NCBI GenBank assembly: GCA_963845495.1
Contig: CAWJTH010000215.1
Span: 12,029-76,028, forward strand
From: JAZKFT01 sp963845495
Lineage (GTDB): Bacteria > Bacteroidota > Bacteroidia > Chitinophagales > Chitinophagaceae
Direction: 5' to 3'
Length of the DNA: 64,000 nucleotides
Position 1 is the first letter of the stretch. The number at the start of each line of letters is the position of its first letter. A model generated the notes under the pieces. The model searched no databases. It was not told the DNA's origin and saw only the letters and a program-made list of their open reading frames with translations. This document shows, one piece after another, positions 55,247 through 63,319 of this stretch. The translations under genes and the position numbers were made by a program.

Positions 55247-56215
55247 ATGAATAGAAAAGTTTTTATGCAACAGGCCGCTTTAATTGCTGCCGGAACGATG
55301 CTTCCAGTAAACAATTTGTTTAGTATGTATAAATTGGATAAGCGTAAAGTAGGGTTACAATTATATACGCTTCGCGATGATTTGGACAAAAACGCGAAAG
55401 GCACAATCGAAAAAGTAGCTAAAATCGGGTTTGCGCATGTGGAAACGTTTCACCCGTACGCCGGGCCGGGCAAAAAGGAACTTTTTTGGGGTATGGGTGC
55501 GAAGGAATTTAAGTTGTTACTAAAACAAAACAACCTTGTTTCGCATAGCGGCCATTATCAAATAAATGATTTTTTAACTGTTGGCAACGGGGCTGATGAA
55601 GCACTGAAGTTACAAATGGCCGCCGCTGCCGAAATTGGTCAGCAGTATTTTGTGGTGCCTGTTCCGCCGATTGCCCTTTGGGATAAAATGACCGTGGATG
55701 AATATAAATTTATGGCAGCGCAATTAAACAAAGCAGCCGAATACGGAAAACAATTCAACATACACATGGCTTACCACAATCATTTTTTTGAATTTAGGAA
55801 ATTATCAAACGGCAGTACAGGTTATGATATTTTGTTAGCCGAAACCAATAAGGCAAATGTATTTTTTGAGCTGGATTTGTTTTGGGCGGTAAAATCGGGC
55901 ATCGATCCCATAAGTATGTTTAAAAAACATCCAGGCCGTTTTCCCATGTGGCATATTAAAGACATCGATAAATCATCAACCGAAAAAATTACAGGCAGCA
56001 AAATGGATGAAAAGCCAACCATGGATATATTAAAATCAGTAAAATTTGCTGAAATTGGTACCGGCGCTATTGATTTTACCAAAATATTTACTGCGGCAGA
56101 AACCGCTGGCTTACAATACTTCTTTGTGGAACAGGACGGTATTTATATGCCTGATCATTTTAAAAGCATTAAACAAAGCTTTGATTACATAGAAGCAAAT
56201 TTATCAAAAAGCTAA
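55247..56215 (+). CDS. Sugar phosphate isomerase/epimerase-like TIM barrel, exported
   Basis: 322 residues from ATG 55247 (MNRKVFMQQAALIAAGTMLPVNN, a signal-like start); the frame is open 13 codons earlier but that part is not family-like. The AP-endonuclease-2/xylose-isomerase-like barrel shows VGLQLYTLRDDLDKN, GFAHVETFHPY, SHSGHYQ, MAYHNHFFEF with metal-binding His, FFELDLFWAVKSGIDP, MWHIKD and FVEQDGIY. Bacteroidota commonly carry exported members whose substrate is a sugar or inositol derivative. It ends at a very strong terminator. Confidence 0.85.
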   Translation: MNRKVFMQQAALIAAGTMLPVNNLFSMYKLDKRKVGLQLYTLRDDLDKNAKGTIEKVAKIGFAHVETFHPYAGPGKKELFWGMGAKEFKLLLKQNNLVSHSGHYQINDFLTVGNGADEALKLQMAAAAEIGQQYFVVPVPPIALWDKMTVDEYKFMAAQLNKAAEYGKQFNIHMAYHNHFFEFRKLSNGSTGYDILLAETNKANVFFELDLFWAVKSGIDPISMFKKHPGRFPMWHIKDIDKSSTEKITGSKMDEKPTMDILKSVKFAEIGTGAIDFTKIFTAAETAGLQYFFVEQDGIYMPDHFKSIKQSFDYIEANLSKS

Positions 56216-56233
56216 TGGGCTTAACCTATAACC

Positions 56234-56290
56234 GAATACTTCATACAAACAAGCCGTTTCATTAAAACGGCTTGTTTGTATGAAGTATTC
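56234..56290. terminator. 26-bp perfect stem-loop terminator, two-way
   Basis: Arms 56234-56259 and 56265-56290 match exactly around the 5-base loop CATTA, with stem GAATACTTCATACAAACAAG and six more bases. It lies between convergent genes. The stem is unusually long. Confidence 0.93.
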
Positions 56291-56310
56291 AAATTCGCGA
56301 TAAAAAGTAA

Positions 56311-56754
56311 TTACGGCCTATAAACATGGATCGATTCACCCACTAATTTCCATTGGCCGTCTATTTTTTCCAATAACCTCATTTCGATTGTATAGGTTTT
56401 TGTTCCATCTTTTGCGGTAGAAACTTCATTGTGGCTTACCCAAGCATCGTTATCGTGAATACTCATTTTATAATTGGTATTCACCGAAAAACCACCTTTG
56501 CCCATACTGCCGGACATCGGGTTTATCATCATAGTGGGCGGCACATCAATCATTTTACCTTCGGGGGTTGAGATTAATATTTTGCTGTATGGTTGTATTT
56601 GCCAACAATCGGCGTGACCCTTTACATCACCCGAGCGCCAAGTGGCAGATTCTTTTTCCAATAATTGTTTAATGGCGGCGGCATCGTCTGTTTTGGGGCG
56701 GCAACTAAAACACAAACAAGCCAATAATAAATAGCAAGCAATATTACATTTCAT
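56311..56754 (-). CDS. SnoaL/NTF2-like lipoprotein downstream of glpF
   Basis: 147 residues. The lipobox is LACLCFSCRPK with Cys18. The mature part resembles a small SnoaL/DUF4440-like cone fold (AAIKQLLEKESATWRSGDVKGHADCW, WVSHNEVSTAKDGTKTYTIEMRLLEKIDGQWKLVGES). No catalytic residue can be assigned. It starts 4 bases after the glpF stop, so it is translated from the glpF transcript. A link to glycerol uptake is only contextual. Confidence 0.75.
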   Translation of the reverse strand: MKCNIACYLLLACLCFSCRPKTDDAAAIKQLLEKESATWRSGDVKGHADCWQIQPYSKILISTPEGKMIDVPPTMMINPMSGSMGKGGFSVNTNYKMSIHDNDAWVSHNEVSTAKDGTKTYTIEMRLLEKIDGQWKLVGESIHVYRP

Positions 56755-56758
56755 ATAA

Positions 56759-57487
56759 CTATTTTAAAAATAAATAAGATAATGCAGCAAGTGAAGCACC
56801 TACTACTGGGCCTAAAACAGGTATCCAAGCATATTTCCAATCGCTGCCAAATTTAGAAGGAATACGTAATAAATAATGGATAAACCTGGGGCCAAGATCT
56901 CGTGCGGGATTGATGGCATAACCCGTGGTGCCGCCTAAAGAAAGGCCGATAGCCCAAACCAAAAATGCCACGGGCAAAGCACCGATTGAACCTAAACCAA
57001 TTGCTTGATGACCGAGTGTAATTTCTGCATTGGTAAAATAAAGAATGGTAAAAATGAGTACGAATGTGCCCACCATTTCGCATAAGAAATTAATGGGGCT
57101 ATTTCTAATGGCAGGGCCGGTACAAAATACAGCCAATTTTGCGCCGCTATCGTCGGTGCGGTCAAAGTGATCTTTGTGCATTAACCAAACCAATAATGCA
57201 CCCAACATGGCTCCAATAAATTGTGCGCCGATATAAGCTGGAACACTGGCCCATGCAAACTTTCCCGCTATGGCCAATGCTAATGTAACGGCGGGATTTA
57301 AGTGTGCGCCGCTATAAGGCCCAGCCACTGAAACGCCAACAAAAACTGCCAAAGCCCAAGCTGTTGTAATTACAATCCAGCCACCACCATTGCCTTTGGT
57401 ACCTTCCAAAACAACGTTGGCCACTACGCCATTACCTAATAAAATCATTAACATGGTGCCGATTAATTCGGCTATAAATGGAGACAT
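56759..57487 (-). CDS. glpF: Glycerol facilitator (aquaglyceroporin)
   Basis: A membrane channel for glycerol, 242 residues with six helices. The two NPA loops are GAHLNPAVTLA and GYAINPARDLGPR; the Asp after the second NPAR is typical of glycerol-permeable members. It works with GlpK, which traps the glycerol by phosphorylation. It is transcribed with the glycerol kinase gene upstream, though a 395-base repeat-rich spacer separates the two. Confidence 0.95.
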   Translation of the reverse strand: MSPFIAELIGTMLMILLGNGVVANVVLEGTKGNGGGWIVITTAWALAVFVGVSVAGPYSGAHLNPAVTLALAIAGKFAWASVPAYIGAQFIGAMLGALLVWLMHKDHFDRTDDSGAKLAVFCTGPAIRNSPINFLCEMVGTFVLIFTILYFTNAEITLGHQAIGLGSIGALPVAFLVWAIGLSLGGTTGYAINPARDLGPRFIHYLLRIPSKFGSDWKYAWIPVLGPVVGASLAALSYLFLK

Positions 57488-57882
57488 ACTTTTGTTTTAA
57501 TTAATGATCGTCAGTGGAGTGGTGAATAGTGAATGGCGGGTAGTGAATGTTGAGTGGTGAATGGTGAAAAGTGAGTGGTGAATGTTGAGTGGTTGTTGTT
57601 GAGATAAAATTCTTGGTGGTTTAATATAGATCGATGGTTAATGTGTAATAGTTTAGACCAAAACTTACGCTTGCAAAATAAATAGTACGATAATTTCTTA
57701 CTACCTAAGAAAACTCAACGGCCTTGGCTGCAGATACATCATTTGTAAGTCCGGTCGTACCTCACTAGCTTGAAAATGAAAGACAAAACCAAACTTTTAC
57801 AGTTAATGACTTCTGACTTTTCACCATTCACCGCTCACATTTCACTTTTCACAATTCACAATTCACTACTCACTGCTCACCA
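57488..57882. repeat. Mirrored GTGAATGGTGAAAAGT arrays between glpK and glpF
   Basis: Left part: AGTGGTGAATAGTGAATGG and similar units in the plus direction (57508-57600). Right part (57820-57885): complement (TTTTCACCATTCACCGCTCA and on). The best arm is GGTGAATGGTGAAAAGT, mirrored near 57560 and 57825. The middle holds about 150 AT-rich bases with no gene. Such a fold in the glp transcript might separate glpK and glpF expression. Confidence 0.75.
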
Positions 57883-59385
57883 TTATTCTTCCGCCCATTC
57901 TCTAGATTTTTCCACCGCCTTTTTCCAATGGCGGAGCAGTTTTTCTGCATCGGCTTTTTCCATTGTAGGAACAAATTTTTGCTCAATTGCCCATTGGCTT
58001 TTTATGTCATCAATGTTTTTCCAGTAGCCAACGGCAAGACCGGCAAGGTAAGCGGCACCTAAAGCGGTAGTTTCAAAAACCAACGGCCTAACTACGTTGC
58101 TACCAAAAATATCAGCTTGAAATTGCATCAACATATCGTTCATGGCAGCACCGCCATCCACCCTTAATTCAATTGATTTTTTGCCGGAGTCAGATTCCAT
58201 ACTATTCAACAAATCATATACTTGAAACGCAATCCCTTCTAACGCAGCACGTGCAAAATGTGCAGCCGTAGTGCCACGGGTTATGCCAACAATAGTTCCC
58301 CTTGCGTATTGATCCCAATAAGGTGCACCAAGCCCGGTAAGCGCCGGCACAAAATAAACGCCGCCGTTATCCTCAACAGATGCGGCTAACGCTTCACTTT
58401 CGGCTGCGTTTTTTATAATGCCCAAGCCGTCTCGCAACCACTGCACAGCCGCGCCACCTACAAATACGCTGCCTTCCAAGGCATAAGTAGTTTCACCGTT
58501 TATTTGCCACGCAATGGTGGTCAATAAATTGTTGTTAGAGAAAACAGGTGTATTGCCCGTATTCATCAACATAAAACAACCTGTTCCGTAGGTATTTTTT
58601 GTCATACCAGCTGTAACGCACATTTGACCGAACAAGGCTGCTTGTTGATCTCCGGCAATTCCCGCAATGGGAATTTTGGTTGCAAATAGCGTAGTGGCCG
58701 TAACGCCATACACTTCGCTGCTTTGTTTTACCTCGGGCAGCATACTTTCAGGGATATTAAAAAGTGTCAACAATTCTTTATCCCATTGCATGGTGTTGAT
58801 GTTGAAAAGCATAGTGCGACTGGCATTTGACACATCGGTAATATGCATTTTACCGCGGGTAAATTTCCAAATCAGCCAACTATCTATGGTGCCAAAACAG
58901 AGTTCGCCCTTTTCCGCTTTTTCCCTGGCGCCTTCCACATTGTCCAATATCCATTTTACTTTGGTACCGCTGAAATAGGCATCAATCACCAAACCAGTTT
59001 TGTTTTTTATTGTATTGGCCCAACCTTCGGCTTTCAGTTGATCACAGTATTTTGCCGTGCGCCTATCTTGCCAAACAATTGCGTTGCAAAGCGGCATGCC
59101 GCTTTCCCTGTCCCAAACCACAGTTGTTTCGCGTTGGTTAGTAATACCGATAGCAGCAATATTGGTTCCGTTTAAATCGGCTTTGGCAATAACTTCTGCT
59201 GCAACCGATGATTGGGAAGACCAAATTTCGTTGGCATCATGTTCTACCCAACCCGGTTGCGGAAAAATTTGTTCGAAAGGTTTTTGAGAAACGGCAACAA
59301 TATTGCCTTGATGGTTAAAAATAATGGCACGGGAACTGGTCGTACCCTGATCGAGGGCTAGAATGAACTTTTCATTCGTGTTCAT
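57883..59385 (-). CDS. glpK: Glycerol kinase
   Basis: Phosphorylates glycerol to sn-glycerol-3-phosphate. 500 residues. FILALDQGTTSSRAIIF at the N-terminus is the phosphate-1 motif; WLIWKFTRGKMHITDVSNASRTMLFNI and IPIAGIAGDQQAALFGQ are typical, as is GTGCFMLMNTG. The glycerol-binding RE motif (TNQRETTVVWDRESG) and EGSVFVGGAAVQWLRD are intact. glpF follows after 395 bases; glpD precedes after 600 bases including a miniature element. All four glp-region genes are on the minus strand. Confidence 0.97.
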   Translation of the reverse strand: MNTNEKFILALDQGTTSSRAIIFNHQGNIVAVSQKPFEQIFPQPGWVEHDANEIWSSQSSVAAEVIAKADLNGTNIAAIGITNQRETTVVWDRESGMPLCNAIVWQDRRTAKYCDQLKAEGWANTIKNKTGLVIDAYFSGTKVKWILDNVEGAREKAEKGELCFGTIDSWLIWKFTRGKMHITDVSNASRTMLFNINTMQWDKELLTLFNIPESMLPEVKQSSEVYGVTATTLFATKIPIAGIAGDQQAALFGQMCVTAGMTKNTYGTGCFMLMNTGNTPVFSNNNLLTTIAWQINGETTYALEGSVFVGGAAVQWLRDGLGIIKNAAESEALAASVEDNGGVYFVPALTGLGAPYWDQYARGTIVGITRGTTAAHFARAALEGIAFQVYDLLNSMESDSGKKSIELRVDGGAAMNDMLMQFQADIFGSNVVRPLVFETTALGAAYLAGLAVGYWKNIDDIKSQWAIEQKFVPTMEKADAEKLLRHWKKAVEKSREWAEE

Positions 59386-59433
59386 ACGGCAAACGTTTAG
59401 GCTTTAAAAATAGGGAAGTTTAATCGTTCAGAA

Positions 59434-59960
59434 GTTTACAAGTTCACGAGTTCCGGGTTCACGAGCGTAAGCATGTGGTTAACTTAAAAAAATTAATAAC
59501 GTGAGTTTGGGTCTTTTGCCGTTGTATACCTATGTAAAAAATATTTTTTGCCGTTAAGCTTGACCAGACCAACAACTTGATCATATCTTGGATTTAACGG
59601 CAGAAAACGTTCCTACGGAACGAGGGCAAAGCACCTAAATGTATTTTAGCTTAGGTGGGAGGCGTTATAATAAATGCTCGTTCCATAGGAACGTCTCGTG
59701 CTGCTGAACAATGCTTTGGCCATTATCAACAAAAAAACTGGACAGCGTCAAAAATTTTTGTCAATTTTAAACGACAAGTATTTGAGTATGAGTAAATACT
59801 ACCCAAAACTCGCGTTAATAATCAAACATTCAATGCTCAATATCTAACAGAAAAGTCACGGTGTTTTATTGAGTTTAAATATTGAACATTGATTATTAAA
59901 TATTTCTGTGGTTACACGACTTAACTTGCCAATGTTTCCAAACTCGTGAAAATGTAAACT
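59434..59960. repeat. Arms flanking miniature element A (GTTTACAAGTTCACGAGTT)
   Basis: The block at 59434-59453 and its near reverse complement at 59941-59960 match in about 17 of 19 positions. They surround the miniature element between glpK and glpD. Confidence 0.6.
59499..59815. mobile_element. Miniature inverted-repeat element, copy A (317 bp)
   Basis: Left end ACGTGAGTTTGGGT and right end ACCCAAAACTCGCGT are terminal inverted repeats. The bases TAATA flank both ends, a possible target duplication. Inside are two GTTCC hairpins: CGTTCC-TAC-GGAACG (59608-59622) and CGTTCC-ATA-GGAACG (59679-59693). A stretch GCCGTTAAGCTTGACCAGAC and on is shared with copy B. There is no transposase gene. 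Confidence 0.85.
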
Positions 59961-59985
59961 CCTAGGCTTCTAAACCTTTAAACTT

Positions 59986-61551
59986 CTAAACTTTAAGCAT
60001 ATATCCTTTTGAAAGTAAGGCAAAATCATTCAATTCTTGTCGTATCCATTCTTTATCTTTTCCAAGTTCTTTGGCCATTAATTCAGCAACTATTTGGGCA
60101 ACCTTTACAGCAGCGTGTACATCTAAAAACAATAAGCGGAAACGTCGGCCTAGTATGTCTTCTATTTTTCTGGCGAACTCGTTTCTAATGGCCCAAACTA
60201 CCATTGCTTTTGTGTAAGGATGACTTTCATGCAAATGTTCGCTTAAACTTGAATCAGTATCCGTTAACGCTTTAATGCCTTCTAAATCAACACCATAAAA
60301 ACACAAGGGATCTGTACGGTTTGGATCGGCAACATAACCATGAATGTGCAGAGTTTCGGTAACGCATGGCTTGTTTGGCAATGCGCCTAATGCTATTGCT
60401 TTTTGCAAAGTATCTTGCGCCATTCGGCGGAAGGTTGTCCATTTACCGCCGGTGATGGTGATTAAACCAGAATTGGAAACAATGATTTTATGGCTGCGAG
60501 ATATTTCTTTGGTTTTGGCACCGTCTTTTGCAGGTGCGGCCAACGGACGCAGACCCGCAAAAACGGCCAATACATCGCTACGCAGCGGTTTTTTAGTTAA
60601 ATATTTGCCGGCGGTGGCAAGAATAAATTCAATTTCGGCATCCAATGCATGTGGCTCTAGCTCGCAGTTGTCAACAAGTGTATCGGTGGTGCCAACAATT
60701 AATTTGTTATGCCAAGGAACCGCAAAAAGCACTCGTCCGTCGTCGGTTTCAGGAATCATTAAAGCGTATTCACCCGGTAAAAATGATCGATCAAGCGTAA
60801 GGTGTACGCCTTGGCTTGGCCTTACAATGTGCTTGGCTTCCGGTTCATCCATCTGCAAAATATCGTCAACAAAAACACCGGTTGCGTTTATAACCACTTT
60901 TCCGGTCGCTTCATGTAAAACACCTGTTTCCACGTCTTTTACAATAATGCCTTTAACTTTTTTGTTGGCATCTTTCAACAGTTTTTCAACTTTGAAATAA
61001 TTTAATACACAAGCACCGTTTTCAATGGCGGTTTGGGCAATATTCAACGCAAGCCGCGAATCATCGAATTGACCGTCATGATAAACTACACCGCCTTTTA
61101 GGCCATTTTGTTCAATCGTTGGTAAAGCTGCAATTGTTTTTTGCTTGTTAATATATTTTGATGCCCCTAAACTTAGTTTGCCGGCCAACAGATCGTAAAA
61201 TTTTAAGCCAAGAGCATATTTTATATTGTTGAACCAAGAATAATTGGGGATAACAAATGTTTCGTTTTTGGTTAGATGCGGTGCATTTTTGAGCAGCAAA
61301 CCTCTTTCGCGACAAGCTTCCCTTACCAAACCCAAATCGCCCTGCGCCAAGTAACGCACACCACCGTGCACCAGCTTGGTAGCTTTGCTAGAAGTGCCTT
61401 TTGCAAAATCGGCCTGTTCAACCAACAAAGTTTTGTATTGTCTGGTAGTTGCATCCATTGCAATACCCAAACCGGTAGCGCCACCGCCAATAACAATAAC
61501 ATCCCAATTTGTAGTAGTGGATAATTGTTGAATTAATTCGGAACGCTTCAT
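59986..61551 (-). CDS. glpD: Glycerol-3-phosphate dehydrogenase (FAD-dependent, aerobic)
   Basis: Oxidises glycerol-3-phosphate to dihydroxyacetone phosphate and passes electrons to quinone; peripheral on the inner membrane. 521 residues from ATG 61551 (MKRSELIQQLS); a TTG start would add four. The FAD-binding motif is VIVIGGGATGLGIAMDATTRQ; also GTSSKATKLVHGGVRYL, VVYHDGQFDDSRLALN, AGLRPLAAPA and TITGGKWTTFR. The C-terminal domain of about 130 residues is present. It is bracketed by two copies of a miniature element, one on each side. Confidence 0.95.
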   Translation of the reverse strand: MKRSELIQQLSTTTNWDVIVIGGGATGLGIAMDATTRQYKTLLVEQADFAKGTSSKATKLVHGGVRYLAQGDLGLVREACRERGLLLKNAPHLTKNETFVIPNYSWFNNIKYALGLKFYDLLAGKLSLGASKYINKQKTIAALPTIEQNGLKGGVVYHDGQFDDSRLALNIAQTAIENGACVLNYFKVEKLLKDANKKVKGIIVKDVETGVLHEATGKVVINATGVFVDDILQMDEPEAKHIVRPSQGVHLTLDRSFLPGEYALMIPETDDGRVLFAVPWHNKLIVGTTDTLVDNCELEPHALDAEIEFILATAGKYLTKKPLRSDVLAVFAGLRPLAAPAKDGAKTKEISRSHKIIVSNSGLITITGGKWTTFRRMAQDTLQKAIALGALPNKPCVTETLHIHGYVADPNRTDPLCFYGVDLEGIKALTDTDSSLSEHLHESHPYTKAMVVWAIRNEFARKIEDILGRRFRLLFLDVHAAVKVAQIVAELMAKELGKDKEWIRQELNDFALLSKGYMLKV

Positions 61552-61696
61552 GTAGCAGCACAATTTAAAACAGAGCGAAGCTATTGAAATGAGCGTTTAG
61601 TTCTAATAACTGCTGTCTTCTTTTTTAAAAGGATAGGTTATTATTAAATTCATGTAAACGTATTCAATTTTAAATAGATGTACGAGAACTAAGTTA

Positions 61697-62024
61697 ACGT
61701 GAGTTTTGGGTCTTGCGGTTGTATACTTAAATATTTTGCCGTTAAGCTTGACCAGACCACCAACTTGATCATATCTTGGGTTTAATGGCACAAAACGTTC
61801 CTACGGAACGAGGGCAAAGCATCTAAATATATTTTTACTACCAACGAAATGTTCCTACGGAACAAAAGCAGTGTTCCCATTGTTCCGTAGGAACATTTCG
61901 TTGGTAACGGCTTAGGTCGGTGGTCGTCATAGTAAATGCTCGTTCCGTAGGAACGTCTCGTGCTGCTAACAAATTTTAAACGACAAGTGTCTGATTATCA
62001 GTAAATACTATCCAAAACTCACGT
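61697..62024. mobile_element. Miniature inverted-repeat element, copy B (328 bp)
   Basis: Terminal inverted repeats ACGTGAGTTTTGG (left) and CCAAAACTCACGT (right) are exact. TAAGTTA is directly repeated outside both ends (61690-61696 and 62025-62031), a 7-bp target-site duplication. GTTCC hairpins lie at 61796-61810 and 61941-61955. In its middle is an extra 27-bp-arm inverted repeat (61839-61906) absent from copy A. It lies about 145 bases upstream of the glpD start, in the same orientation as copy A. Confidence 0.9.
61839..61906. repeat. Nested 27-bp perfect inverted repeat inside copy B
   Basis: Arms 61839-61865 and 61880-61906 match exactly around a 14-base loop. Each arm includes GTTCC-TAC-GGAAC or its complement and the tail ATTTCGTTGGTA. 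Copy A has no such insert, so it was added later. Confidence 0.9.
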
Positions 62025-62082
62025 TAAGTTAGGTATTGGTAACCAAAATTTAGGCATTGGATAATTGCATGTAATCTTTGAG

Positions 62083-62340
62083 GAGATGATTTTGTTCTTT
62101 GAGAGGATGATTTTGTTCTTTGAGAGAGTGATTTTGCTCTTTGCGGAGATGATTTTGTTCTTTGAGAGAGTGATTTTGTTCTTTGAGAGGATGATTTTGT
62201 TTTTTGAGAGAATGATTTTGTTCTTTGAGAGAGTGATTTCGTTCTTTGGGAGAGTGATTTTGTTCTTTGAGAGGATGATTTTGTTCTTTGCGGAGATGAT
62301 TTTGTTCTTTGATGAGATGATTTTCGTCTTTGATAACGTG
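62083..62340. repeat. 21-bp minisatellite (GATGATTTTGTTCTTTGAGAG)
   Basis: About 12 copies of a unit near 21 bp, with changes at a few positions. No unique spacers separate the copies, so it is not CRISPR. On the minus strand the frame stays open through all copies and reads LKEQNHS heptads followed by LLKDYMQLSNA, but no start codon precedes it after the upstream stop. On the plus strand a hydrophobic ILFFERM repeat can be read; neither is convincing as a gene. Confidence 0.88.
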
Positions 62341-62409
62341 CGTTTAGCCTTTAAGATGCCTTCCTGTTCTTTTTAAAAATGCGATTTTGTTATTTGAATT
62401 CTCATTAAT

Positions 62410-63078
62410 TTAATCATTGCCTTCTTTTTCCAACGTTACAATATCATCTGCCAATCTTTCCATTTCTAAAGGTAAAGTACCATTATAAACACCACGGATA
62501 CGGCGGTGTTTATCGATCAATAAAAAGTTTTCGGTATGTAAAAATTGATTGCCTGTTTGGTAATACCCAATGGTATCGCTGGCATAATATTGTTTTTTGG
62601 CAAGGCTATAAATCTGTTCTTGACTGCCGGTAAGCAAATGCCATTTGCCAGAAATTATTCCTTTTTTTTCAGCATATTTTTTTAAAACCGAAACGCTATC
62701 AATATCTGGCGTAACCGAATGGGAGAGTAGTAAAACATTATTATCATTTTTGAACTTCTGTTGTAAAATACCCATGTTTGTAGTCATGGTAGGGCAAATG
62801 CTGCCGCAACGGGTAAATATAAAATCGGCCACATAAATCTTTCCATCTACCGTTTTTTCGGTGATGGTTTTACCATCTTGATCGGTAAACGAAAATGCCG
62901 GGATGGTATGGATATTTTTGTAGCCGCTGTCGGTTTTGTCGATCCATTCTGGGGTAAAATCGGGCTTGTTAATAAATGGCAACGGTAATTCTTTTGGCTG
63001 ATGATTGCAAGCTGCAAGCACAATCAAGAGTGAACAATGAATAATGGATAATGCGGATTTCGATTGATAGAATTTCAT
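62410..63078 (-). CDS. SCO1/SenC family lipoprotein
   Basis: Copper chaperone and thiol-disulfide protein for cytochrome c oxidase assembly. 222 residues from ATG 63078; a TTG start adds eight. The lipobox is LIVLAACNH (Cys24). The thioredoxin-like domain has the copper and redox motif Cys91-x3-Cys95 (TRCGSICPT) and the conserved His181 (NQFLHTENF). It is anchored in the periplasmic face of a membrane. A YwqK-like lipoprotein gene is just upstream on the same strand, probably in the same transcript despite the repeat array between them. Confidence 0.93.
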   Translation of the reverse strand: MKFYQSKSALSIIHCSLLIVLAACNHQPKELPLPFINKPDFTPEWIDKTDSGYKNIHTIPAFSFTDQDGKTITEKTVDGKIYVADFIFTRCGSICPTMTTNMGILQQKFKNDNNVLLLSHSVTPDIDSVSVLKKYAEKKGIISGKWHLLTGSQEQIYSLAKKQYYASDTIGYYQTGNQFLHTENFLLIDKHRRIRGVYNGTLPLEMERLADDIVTLEKEGND

Positions 63079-63117
63079 TGTTTTTTGGTTGTTGTTGGGC
63101 AATTGAACACAATACAG

Positions 63118-63315
63118 ATATAAGTATTTAGTACTAAGTACTAAGTATTAAGTATTAAGTATTAAGTACTAAGTATTAAGTACTAAGTATTAAGTACTAA
63201 GTATTAAGTACTAAGTATTAAGTACTAAGTATTAAGTACTAAGTACTAAGTATTAAGTGCAAAATACTAAGTACTTAATACCAACTACCAACTACTAACT
63301 ACTAAGTACTAAATA
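63118..63315. repeat. TAAGTACTAAGTATTAAG array between SCO and YwqK genes
   Basis: About 26 near-copies of a 7-bp TAAGTAY/TAAGTAT unit, forming a 14-bp pattern TAAGTATTAAGTAC. The unit is nearly self-complementary, so the array can pair with itself. A shorter version occurs near 12712-12735. Confidence 0.9.
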
Positions 63316-63319
63316 CTAA

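Noticed and set aside
61690..62031. TTAA-type (piggyBac-like) target duplication for copy B
   Set aside because: TTAA occurs at both ends, but copy A does not keep it; the longer TAAGTTA direct repeat is a better explanation.
62083..62340. CRISPR-like array
   Set aside because: The repeats are contiguous with no unique spacers of constant length and no cas genes are near.
62065..62376. Plus-strand ORF of 103 codons reading ILFFERM repeats
   Set aside because: It is a translation of the 21-bp minisatellite with a TTG start and no non-repeat domain; it has no support as a protein.
63118..63315. Telomere-like or origin iteron array
   Set aside because: The units are variable and AT-rich with no DnaA boxes or replication genes nearby; it matches the other low-complexity spacers.
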